From contig LVLI01000136.1 in assembly GCA_001687465.1 (NCBI GenBank), forward strand, positions 1-47,235: DNA of 47,235 nucleotides. The letters are read 5' to 3'. Below the pieces are notes generated by a model. It made no database searches and was not told the origin of the DNA. It worked only from the letters and a program-made list of their open reading frames with translations. Shown here piece after piece: positions 10,753 to 20,100 of the stretch. Source of the stretch: Halocafeteria seosinensis (lineage: Eukaryota > Sar > Bigyra > Bicosoecida). The position numbers and the translations under genes are program-made. Within the stretch, counting starts at the first letter, position 1, and each line of letters opens with the position of its first letter.

Positions 10753-11167
10753 CCTGTTTTTCTCCTTGTTCAAGGTCTACACTTTTACATAATATTAGTC
10801 ACTCCCTAAAGCCCATTTTACATTGAATAATTATATTTTTATTCAATTTAAATTCTTGCTCCCCTGCGAAATCAAGATAATATCCTGTAAGGAGCAAAAA
10901 ATATTTTAATTTATGCCCTCTACTACACAACAAACAAAAATTCCCTGCTTTGTAGGAGAGCAAAAAGAGCAGAAATTTCTAACTTTTTTTTTATATAGAC
11001 ATAGAAAGAGAGTCTACTCTGTTCTTCTTTGTCTACATATAAATTTCTAAAATTTTTTGCTTTTTTTGCTTTTTTTGCTCCATCTAGTATATTATTCCTG
11101 TTCTGTCCGAGAGCAGAAAATTATTTCTTGCTCCGTTTCTGCTCTTTTCTGCTCTCCTTCCTCTTGT
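10753..11167. repeat. AT-rich tandem unit, copy 2 (415 bp)
   Basis: This unit is almost identical to copy 1 at an offset of 406 bp, with small insertions in its T-rich and CTGCTC-rich parts. A third partial start (CCTGTTTTTCTCCTTGTTTG) follows at 11168 and runs to within a few bases of the left end of the pogo-like transposon. The GAGAGCAG/CTGCTCTC hairpin is kept, while the CTCTCCTAC arm has a mismatch. Confidence 0.8.
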
Positions 11168-11199
11168 CCTGTTTTTCTCCTTGTTTGAGGTCTGTTATA

Positions 11200-13064
11200 C
11201 AGTCGTTCATTTATAAAAGTAACACCCTTTTTTTGTTGAAGTGCGGAAACAATTGATTAAAAATAAAAGTAACATTTCTATTATTGTACTGATCTAGCCC
11301 GAATGGGATGAATATATATAGCATATCAGTATGTTTTGGACTAAAGAGAAACAGAGAAGCAAAAGTTTTGCCTCGATAGCTTCATTTACGCCTTTTTCGA
11401 GGGGGCTCTTCTTCCAGGTCCAGAACTTCACGGCGCAGCAATTCGAACTGCTGACTTCCGCAGCCTATTTGAAGCATTGAGCAAGGTTTGATGGTGTTGT
11501 TTCGACTTGAATACCCTTTCCATTCGACGTCCATTTCATCTTCGTCCTATATGTATTTCACGAATGGCTCAATCTCGAATAATTCCTCCGTGTTTCCAGG
11601 AGCCTCCTCTTCAACTTCGTCGTCGTCGCAGTCTTCCTCCACGTTGGGGCCTCCGTTCTCTCCATTATCGCAACTGATGAGTCCATCTACTTCCTCGTCG
11701 GATGCATATGTATGTTATCCACATTCTGTAGCCACAGGTACAGCGAATTCTTCATGGTCCTCGACCTCTGCCTCCAGTCTTTCAATGAGTTGGCTCTTCC
11801 TGCCAGGAACCGAAAGCTTTCTCTGACGACACAGATACACCAAGTATGGGATATCGTTGTACCAGAAACTATCAATATATAGCATGTTTTCGATTTGGCA
11901 GTCTCGTAGAAGTTCGTTCATTGCTCTGTCTTTAGCAAATGGCTCTCCAGAAGGAAGAACCCAAGTCCGTCTCAGAGTCCTGATTCCAACCTTTGCGAAC
12001 AACTTTAGTAGACAAATCTTTAAGCAATGTTGGAGAAGACAAGCCTTTAAGCGATGTTGGAATCCATTCGTAAGTCAGAAGCTGAATTATGTTCTTCTAC
12101 ACATACACTGCTTCAGGTACTCGGCTTTCTGTCCGGCAGGGAATTTCCAGAGCATGTCACGGCATGACGACATGGAATGAGCGACAGAAGATTTTTCAGT
12201 AGCTTTCTAAACGGGGACAAAACGGACTTGTCCAGTGGCTGGAGAAAGCAATCTTGGCGCACACTTTAGGGAACGAGGAGAATAGTACTTGCATGCCATT
12301 TTCGCGGAGCACGAGCACTTTCTGTCGGATAACGTCAACGAAGTATTCTGGGAAGGTCTGCTTCCGTCCACGGCAACATTCGATCCTACATCTATTTGTC
12401 CACCTCAACGTCGACATTCTGGGCATGATGAGCCAAATCCATGACGTCTAGCCGCTCTCTGATTTTCTTTTTCGAGTCGGAAGCCGGGTTAAGTGTCAAT
12501 TTCCCTCGCGAATAACCATTCACTGTGACTTCTCTCTGGTCAAGAACACTTTGTATACAATTGCCGCTATTCTATTTACGCTCATGTATCCATGCATGGA
12601 CAATTATAGCACTGTAGCGCCTTCCATCGGGGGTTGATGATCAAATTTCCCCCTTGGGATTTTGTCTGTGCAACTTCAACTTCCCTGCGGGTCGCACGAA
12701 TACAAGGCCTCGTATCTCTCGTGCAAAAAGCAACAGCATTACACCGCCTACATCATTATGTTTAAAATCAATTCTAGTTTAAGAATCACTTTTCCGTGCT
12801 CGTAACCGGTCTCTGGTTAACGAGAAAACGGGAGAACCGCTGTTCAAAAATACAGGTAACGGGAGTCGAGTCGCTTTCCCGCACGGCCGAAATCCACGCC
12901 TTCGTTTTGGGGGTAAAAAGGGGTTCCCCCGGCCCGTCCTTTCGCCCTTCGTCTTCCCTGAATTTTTTGACCCTATGCCTTTTGTTTCAGTGACTCAGAG
13001 GCAAAATTGAGGCATTCAAAAATTCCGGTAACGGGCCGGTGTTACATTTAAAGATGAACGACTG
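11200..13064 (-). mobile_element. pogo/Tigger-like DNA transposon relic
   Basis: The ends are imperfect terminal inverted repeats of about 29 bp. The left end begins CAGTCGTTCATTTATAAAAG and the right end, read inward, begins CAGTCGTTCATCTTTAAATG; both continue TAACACC. Each end is flanked by TA (11198-11199 and 13065-13066), the target duplication of the Tc1/mariner/pogo superfamily, whose ends typically start CAGT. The interior carries a decayed minus-strand transposase. A short repeat (TTCAAAAAT followed by a GGTAACGGG) occurs twice near the right end, at about 12843 and 13016, and may be a subterminal binding site. The element is 1865 bp and clearly dead. Confidence 0.72.
11382..12470 (-). 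pseudogene. Decayed pogo-type transposase with SAP and chromodomain-like C-terminus
   Basis: Reading leftwards on the minus strand, one frame gives VDVIRQKVLVLRENGMQVL and another gives FLQPLDKSVLSPFRKLLKNL. The LQPLD motif is characteristic of DDE_1 (pogo, jerky, CENP-B-like) transposases. After a gap, 12002-11715 encodes a SAP-like DNA-binding motif (LVYLCRQRKLSVPGRKSQLI), then an acidic stretch, then a chromodomain-like segment (FEIEPFVKYI, VEWKGYSS) ending in a basic PPRKRRK. In-frame stops (TAA after ATECG, TAG inside the chromodomain) and frameshifts show it is not functional. The N-terminal DNA-binding part could not be traced. Confidence 0.55.
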
Positions 13065-13087
13065 TACTCGTTCTTCCTGCGTTGTAA

Positions 13088-13285
13088 ACTTGGCTACCGT
13101 TATTGCAAAACAGACTGCACCGGAATTTCGTCTGTCTTTTCGGTGACCTCAAACAGGGTAGGCTCATGTCTCGAGTGTCGTTTCCTAGTCCGCAGGACAA
13201 TACCGGTACTAGTCATTTTACTTTGATGAGATCCGACGGCACTGTCGTGGAGCTAACGGTGGATTTACCGGTATACACACAGTGA
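13088..13285 (+). pseudogene. 3' relic of a GLUG/Kelch paralogue
   Basis: The end of this 66-codon open stretch, GTSHFTLMRSDGTVVELTVD, aligns with the last residues of the protein ending at 17027 (DNSHTLTLMKPNGTVLELSL). Upstream, the frame closes after ~15 codons and then reaches the right end of the transposon, so the rest of the gene is missing. It looks like the surviving last piece of a tandem copy lying just before the intact gene. Confidence 0.55.
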
Positions 13286-13526
13286 CTGGTGAAATGACAT
13301 GAATCGACAATGCATGGGACAGGATCCTTGCAACTTTGCTACCATTGTTTGAGATGCTAAGGTTTGGACAATGCATGTACAGTAGAGTAGCTAAACGCTC
13401 GTATTTCCCCATGCTGTGACACTGTTCCCTACATGGTCGGCCCACCGCAGTAGTCTTCTTTCATGCGTGTCCATCCATCTACAGAGTACATATACCATGT
13501 ATTGCTTCAGCGTATCCATAATACAC

Positions 13527-13550
13527 GTACATGTACCATGGTACATGTAC
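13527..13550. repeat. 24-bp perfect palindrome
   Basis: A GTACATGTACCATGG core with its mirror forms a perfect 24-bp self-complementary sequence. Partly complementary flanks (ATCCATA before, TATGGAT after) could extend the cruciform. It lies in the 619-bp spacer 13286-13904, which otherwise holds no gene. Confidence 0.7.
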
Positions 13551-13904
13551 TGTATGGATTTTATACATGTCTGCCCGTCTTGCAGACTGCTGTATAACCT
13601 ATACTACGCGACACTTGATTAAACACAGCAACTTGAGAAAGAATTAAATATACGTTCTTCGGCGGGAGCAAAAGACTTCTTGCAAGCACAGAAGTTGCAC
13701 GAAACCTTGGCGACAGGTGGTATTTCGGGCCGCGGCCCGCGTGGCAACCACTGGTTCCAGCGGAACAGGCTGAACAGCTCAAATCCACACAATTAACCGG
13801 GCTCGTCCGGGCTCGTTCAGTTCGTTTTAGTTTGGATTCTTTTTGATTTTTGTTTGAAATGTCCTAACATTTACAGTTGGTATCGAGAACGCAGTTGGTT
13901 GATT

Positions 13905-16900
13905 ATGGATGGCTTGGGGGGTTTCTTGGGACGAAAGGGGATGAAACAAATTCCGCGCAGCTCCCTGCTTTGGCTCTATGGCTACCTTTCTGCTCTCTCA
14001 ACAGTATACCTTCCAATGGGGGTACGCTCAGAAACGTCTAATAGCACCGAGTTACGTGAAGAAATCATCAGGAAGTCGTACGAGCACTGCGAGCAGTATT
14101 TTGAGCATATGTTCCAGCAGAATCGGTCTGTCTTTTCGCTCAAGACAAACATACCATGGAAATATGTATTTTTAGAAGATCCTCATCGACATTTGACCTT
14201 GAATGAAGGCGAGATCTTCGATGGACAAGGCTATACAATCGATTTGACGAATGTTACCGAGTGGCAAGGCTTGATAAAGGTGAACGATTCTGTGAGTGTC
14301 TTCGAGGACGCCCCCCTTGTCAGGAATATTCACATGAAGAATGGGCAAACAAGTGTTGGGGGTGGATTCGTCATCCAGTCCCGGCAAAAATATGTCACAG
14401 TCGAGTCTTGTAGCTCAACTGGAGATATCTATGGCTTTGTTGGAGACTACCCTGATGTTCCCTGGCACGGAGGAGGAGGTATATGTGGCGAGGAATGTGG
14501 AGCCGACGGTGGCCAAATCGTGGTACAAGATTGTCATTCTTCAGGCCCAATGCTTGGAGCCGATGGTGGAGGCATATGTGGTCGTATGACAGCAGCGGGA
14601 GGTACCGCCAATATAACTGGCTGCTCCTCATCGGGAAATATATTCTCGATTTCGACTGGTGGCATTGTCGGTAGCATGACACCGGCTGATGGAGGCGCCG
14701 TTTATATCCGGAACTGCTATTCCACCGGTGATATTTCTGGGAATTCAACAGGTGGCATAGCAGGTTTTGGAGCTGGAAGCGACAGCTCGATGTTCATTCA
14801 AAGCTCCTATTCTACAGGTGCCGTCGCAGGCAAAGAAAGCGGAGGTATCTGCGGAAGCAGAGGTGCCGAAAACAAGGGAAAACTGGAGATAAGAGATTGC
14901 TACTCTTTAGGTGAAGTCAATTCAGCAAACGGTGGAGGCATCTGTGGTGGGTCTGCAGCAATGTATGGAGGTGTGATTCTGATCAACAGTGTGTTTGCGA
15001 ATGGAACCGTATCCACTTCAGCAGGAGGCATTGTAGGTTCAGTAGCCAATGATTCAGCCAGCATCCCTGACGATGAATCAATGGATTCAATAGACGTTCA
15101 ACTGTCAGTACACCGTGGAGAAAAGATTGCAGCTTCCGGTGCCTCCTTGTTGGATGAGAATCATAATTCAGCAGACATATCAGATATTATTGGAAGCTTA
15201 TATTGCGTGAATGGGAGTTGCTGGGATGAAGACATTTGGAAAGAGCAACCTAGTGACGTCCCCCTTCTGAGCTTCCAAATTCCAAGCAGCTTACCGACAC
15301 CGTCAACATCTCCTTCGCTTACGCCGTCACCTACCCCTACAAAGAGTTCGACACACTCTGGAACACATACGGCAACCGCCTCCCGTAGTCCATCCGACTC
15401 CGCAACGCATACGGCAACACGTTCACCAAGTGTATCGCCAACAAAATCCTCCACACATACTGCAAATGGCTCACCCAGTGTATCGGCAACACAATCCTCC
15501 ACACATACTGTAACGGGTTCATCCGCTGTATCGGCGACACGATCCTCCACGCATACTGTAACTGGTTCACCCAGTGTGTCTGCAACACGATCATCGACGC
15601 GTACAGTAACTGGCTCACCTAGTGTATCTGCAACACGATCCTCCACGCGTACAGTAACTGGTTCACGCAGCGTATCAGCCACAGCATCAGCCGCTCGTAC
15701 AGCTACCGTGTCACCAAGGCCATCGACGACACAATCTGAAACGTCCATAGCAACTGGTTCACCTAGCGTATCGACATCAACTTCGGAGATTGCAACGCTC
15801 AGTGAGAGTCCTTCATCCTCCCAAACACGAAGCCCCGGTCCAACTTTATCAGTATCCCAGAGTGGGAGCTCCGGTCACGCAGAGAGGTCAGTCAATGTTT
15901 CTTTCAGTTTTCTTTATTCTGCACCAATTCGAAAATACTTAGGGCGCAAGCGGACGGTAACGAATCGTCTCGATGCGACGGGCAAGGATTCCCTTTATGT
16001 CTACAGTTTGCTCACCGATGAGTCCGTCATAGAAGATGGGGCATTACTTAAACACAACTTGGATAGCTCGTTCTTTCGGATTAACTGGGAAGAGGCCACC
16101 GACGGCGCTAGCAGCTTCCAGTTTCGGCTTTTGGATGAATATCCCACTAACGCAATTAGGTCCCCATTTCCTGGGAAAAGAAGCAGCACCATGATGTGGA
16201 AAAGCTCCAATGGCCCAAATAAGTCTACCCATATCTTCTTGCACGCTGGCTGGAAGTCCTCGAGAGCTGGAATCCCATCCTATTTGGATGACATGTGGCT
16301 TTGGACAGAGCATGGGTCGCGATGGGGCGTAGTAAAGCAAAACATAGTGGGAGGTTACTCAGGCGCCAAAACCATCAGAATATCAGCCAACACATGGAGT
16401 TGTGATTGTCAACAACCAGAACAAAATTATATGTTTGGTGGCATTACCAACTTGGGACGAATATTGGACGATATGTGGACGTTTCATATGGATCCTAACG
16501 GTTTAAGTGTATCTTGGAAGAAGCAACTCCCGGACTCCATGACTGAGAATGAATCTCCTCAAGGAAGATACGGGGCCGAAGTTTGGACTTTCTATAACCA
16601 TCAGGTCTGGGAGGGCATGAAACCAACGCAGGAGGTGTACTTATTCGGCGGTATTGGTCTGCAGACAGAAGGACTCGAGCACTTTCAGGACCTTTGGCGG
16701 TTTAGTTGCACTTCAAAGACTTGGACTCCAATACTAACGCCATTTCGTTCGCAAGCTATCCATACAATGATGCTCTTTTCTGCTCCCCTTGAGAATCGCG
16801 TTTATGTCATTAAACGTTCGCAGAAGTTAACGGTGTGGGCTTTTGACTACGACTCTGAATATTGGACAAGCCTTAAAGTAGACCAACTACCGGACTCCAT

Positions 16901-17027
16901 TCCGAACACTTTCTCGTCCAGGGATGGCTTGTTACTTGCTTCTCGGCGAACGGGCGACAATTCCCATACTCTTACCTTGATGAAACCTAATGGGACTGTC
17001 TTAGAATTATCCCTCGAATTCGAATAG
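13905..17027 (+). CDS. Secreted GLUG-repeat / Ser-Thr-rich / Kelch protein
   Basis: I start at the ATG at 13905 (1040 residues); the frame opens at 13854 only with a TTG. A CCTAACATTTACAG sequence just upstream looks like a branch point and acceptor, so a 5' UTR intron is possible. A signal peptide (SSLLWLYGYLSALSTVYL) is followed by GLUG repeats (residues ~165-390: GGGICG, GGIVGS, NCYSTGDI), a Ser/Thr-rich stalk (~460-655) built of 16-residue units, and C-terminal Kelch-type motifs (~750-955: DDMWLW, YMFGGITN, YLFGGIGL, QDLWRF). The layout suggests a surface protein: a beta-solenoid and a beta-propeller held apart by an O-glycosylated stalk. It converges tail to tail with the cobalamin fusion gene, 161 bp away. 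Confidence 0.78.
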   Translation: MDGLGGFLGRKGMKQIPRSSLLWLYGYLSALSTVYLPMGVRSETSNSTELREEIIRKSYEHCEQYFEHMFQQNRSVFSLKTNIPWKYVFLEDPHRHLTLNEGEIFDGQGYTIDLTNVTEWQGLIKVNDSVSVFEDAPLVRNIHMKNGQTSVGGGFVIQSRQKYVTVESCSSTGDIYGFVGDYPDVPWHGGGGICGEECGADGGQIVVQDCHSSGPMLGADGGGICGRMTAAGGTANITGCSSSGNIFSISTGGIVGSMTPADGGAVYIRNCYSTGDISGNSTGGIAGFGAGSDSSMFIQSSYSTGAVAGKESGGICGSRGAENKGKLEIRDCYSLGEVNSANGGGICGGSAAMYGGVILINSVFANGTVSTSAGGIVGSVANDSASIPDDESMDSIDVQLSVHRGEKIAASGASLLDENHNSADISDIIGSLYCVNGSCWDEDIWKEQPSDVPLLSFQIPSSLPTPSTSPSLTPSPTPTKSSTHSGTHTATASRSPSDSATHTATRSPSVSPTKSSTHTANGSPSVSATQSSTHTVTGSSAVSATRSSTHTVTGSPSVSATRSSTRTVTGSPSVSATRSSTRTVTGSRSVSATASAARTATVSPRPSTTQSETSIATGSPSVSTSTSEIATLSESPSSSQTRSPGPTLSVSQSGSSGHAERSVNVSFSFLYSAPIRKYLGRKRTVTNRLDATGKDSLYVYSLLTDESVIEDGALLKHNLDSSFFRINWEEATDGASSFQFRLLDEYPTNAIRSPFPGKRSSTMMWKSSNGPNKSTHIFLHAGWKSSRAGIPSYLDDMWLWTEHGSRWGVVKQNIVGGYSGAKTIRISANTWSCDCQQPEQNYMFGGITNLGRILDDMWTFHMDPNGLSVSWKKQLPDSMTENESPQGRYGAEVWTFYNHQVWEGMKPTQEVYLFGGIGLQTEGLEHFQDLWRFSCTSKTWTPILTPFRSQAIHTMMLFSAPLENRVYVIKRSQKLTVWAFDYDSEYWTSLKVDQLPDSIPNTFSSRDGLLLASRRTGDNSHTLTLMKPNGTVLELSLEFE
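15410..15690 (+). repeat. 48-bp coding minisatellite (Ser/Thr stalk)
   Basis: Units of 48 bp encode 16-residue blocks of the type SPSVSATRSSTRTVTG inside the GLUG/Kelch gene. About five to six units are recognisable, differing mainly at third positions and a few Ser/Thr/Arg codons. The array keeps frame, so copy number can change stalk length without breaking the protein. The minus strand is open across it only because of the repeat composition. Confidence 0.75.
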
Positions 17028-17188
17028 AACCGGGAAGGTCTGCGAAGAAGTGGTTCGTCTTGATGCCGTATTCAGATTTATGCCGAGACATTGTGTACAT
17101 GTAGCGAACTTTGGTTTCCAGCCACTCGATATTTGAGGCCGACGGCTATCTTTGCTAAGTGTGGCAACCGTGCATGTATTGGTGGCAT

Positions 17189-20100
17189 CTACCACTCAAG
17201 TGTGGGATCCTTCGAGCGTATTCCATTTTCGCTCTTTGGGACATTGACATGACCATACGGACAATGGCGGCACCCGTTTCCGCAGCACGTTCCGCGTTTA
17301 TGATGATAATGTTGGGTGAATACTGAATACCCGGTGGCCGGGTCAATGTACGTATCCCGTTTTAAAGAAACAGCATAACGATGTAGGGCCTTGAACGACG
17401 AGCCAGGAACTGTACTTCGCCTAGCCGCTTCTAGCATGTCATCTGGAAGATCCGATTCCCTCACAGGAACTTCTGCCTCCCAGCGTTCCTGTAGTTTCTT
17501 CTTTGTTTGTGGATCTGGTTTATGCCTCGATCCCGTCTGAGTATCATTGACGGTTGCAACTAATAGAGCGCTGTTTTCCCTCACGGTAGCTCTCCCATTA
17601 TAGCCACCCCAAGTGAACATTTTAGTGGAACCTAAAGGGACTGTTGCATGACGGCACCGTTGAACAGCTGCACCATCCCATTGAAGCTGTCGCCATGACA
17701 TTGAATCCATTTCGATAGCCCATGCATCTGATAGCAAAGCTGTACTTCCACTTCCATTTGCAGTTCCCCCTATGATGATCATTTGATCGTTCAACGCTAC
17801 AGCCGAATGCGAAGTTCTAGCGGCCGGTCCGGCTGTGTCAAATTTCTTCCATTCTTCCTTCCCTAAATTCCATGTCCAGAGATCAGCAGTTGGACCAACA
17901 CCGTGTACACTTCCTCCAAACACAGTCATCACCTTATCCCCTTCCGCATTCGTCCATATCACTGCGCTATGGTCGGTGCGGGGTTGAGGCCAGAGCTGCG
18001 AGTCAATTCCTTTCTCAATCCATGTCCAGTTGTTCATATCGAGGTACCAGAGATCGTTAAGTCTGCATTTGCCATTCCATCCCCCAAATAAAAGTGCCGC
18101 GTTTTGTTGGGGATCGTACACCAATGTAGGATTGCCCCTCGGAGGAGGTTGATTGGAGCCGCGAGTAGAGCACCGTGTCCAGCAAAGGGTACGGAGATGA
18201 AGAATTTCGCAGTTGTCGAGCGGCCTATTTTGAGAATTCCAGCCTCCAAACACAAGAAAATAATCACCGCATACGGCAGAAGCACTATTCGAGCGGCATG
18301 TTGGGACGTTTTCGTCCGCAACGCTAGAACATTGTATCCATTCCCAGACTGCCGCATTATCTGACTTCTCGCACTGATTCTTCCCATCCTTCCCTCTTGT
18401 AACCCAACCCTCTAATGGCACGACCAGTCTCCAAACATCTGACAGGAGCTTACCATCGCTACTTTCGCCGGCATGAACTATGACGGTGCCTTCGTCTGTG
18501 GCTGCCATAGTGTGTGCACAACGGTCAGGTGGCAAGTATCCATTCCTCCCAAATATAGAAAGCCAATAACTGCTTTCGATGGCTTGTCCCTCCTCTGAGT
18601 CCGAGAAACATGGATAGAACCGGGAGGCCAACTCCGATGAGCGCTCTTCTACCTTTCCATTTAGGGCTTTTAATTTGAGTGCCTGCTCGGACCAACTTCT
18701 CGTGTCGATGTGCTCAGGAATTGCAGTACCGCGCAGCAATGACGCAAGCATTTCAATTCCCTCAACTACCCTTGGTCCAGGCCGCGAGAACTTGTCATGA
18801 TCCACAATGTATACATCGCCATTCTGTACAGAAGAGAGACGCCAAAATTCGGGAGTGTCAAGCAAGTGCAATTCATTCAGGGTTTTCTTGGTGGATGCTG
18901 AGCAAGGAGACAACAGGAGAACGTCCGGGTCAGCCTTCAGTACTTGCTCCCATGTTATAATGCGACTCGGTGCCCCACCTTTATCTCCAAGCGCATCTAC
19001 ACAGCCTGCTGCTTCTTTCACGTCTGGTAGCCACCCACCGCCGACGCATGGAGGACACAAGCCCTCTAACGAGAGTACACGAGGTCCTGTCGTGCTGGAA
19101 GTGTCCAACTCTTCCCTTACTCTCTTCAGCCTTTGGCGCAAGTGGTTACAAAACCTGTAGCTCTCGTCCGCAGCATCCAACGCTTCCCCAATATCATGGA
19201 TGGTTACAAAGAGTTCCTCCAATGTGGCTGGAGACACTCTAATGATATCGCAAGCGTGGAGTAAGCCACATTCTTGCAGCGCAGTCAACACATCACTTTT
19301 TGCGGCGTCGCAGATGTCACAGGAATCCTGAACGAAAACGCGACGAGGAGCCAGTTGGTTTAGTAACTTCTTGTCAACGAGCCAATGACCAGGAGGTCCT
19401 TGCGAGCTTTCTTTCCTCATTTCGTCCATTTTCGTAGCAACCTCTTCGCTAGTCATTTCAGATGCGTCAAAGGGAGATCTGCATACAATCTGCCGCGGGT
19501 AAGACTGCGCTCTTGCAGGATAATCGCAAATAGAGGTAACCCCAGACAGCCTGTTCTCTACCCCCAGAGCAAATGCTATCTCTGTCGCAGCTGACACAAA
19601 GGAAACCGAATCAGCCATTTTCACAGGAGAATGCTCTGTAACGTTTCGAATAAAATCTGCGGCCAAACACGGCTGTGATGCAAAGTGAAGGTGATAATAG
19701 CTTGCCAGCACGTTATGAACAGTGAATCCATCCCATTGTGCTATGGCTCCTGGATTCTGTGGTGTCACTCGAAAGGGTGAACTATGTTCATTGTGCTGCG
19801 GCTCGTTGACAATCTCTGAAAAATGGAACTTCTGTCCCCGGCATATGCGGCCCTTGTCGAAGACAGGATTTTGCATCATTTCTACTTCCACGTAATACAT
19901 TTTCGCATGGGCACTCATATTAACCACTAACTCTGGAAAAACAGAGCACATATCGTAAGCATTGCGCCTGTGACTATCATCCTTGGAGAGTGATACATTC
20001 TTTGCCCAAAGGGTTCTGGCTAAGTAAATGAGCCCACCACATTCGGCGTAAATAATTCCACCCTCTTTCACAAATGACCGAATAGCTTTAATCATGGTTC

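Noticed and set aside
10347-11190. A CRISPR-like array
   Set aside because: The two units are ~410 bp, nearly identical throughout, with no short repeat alternating with unique spacers.
15161-15748. 195-codon minus-strand ORF
   Set aside because: It is the antisense of the GLUG/Kelch stalk; its VTVRVDDRVADTLGEP-like repeats simply mirror the 48-bp minisatellite.
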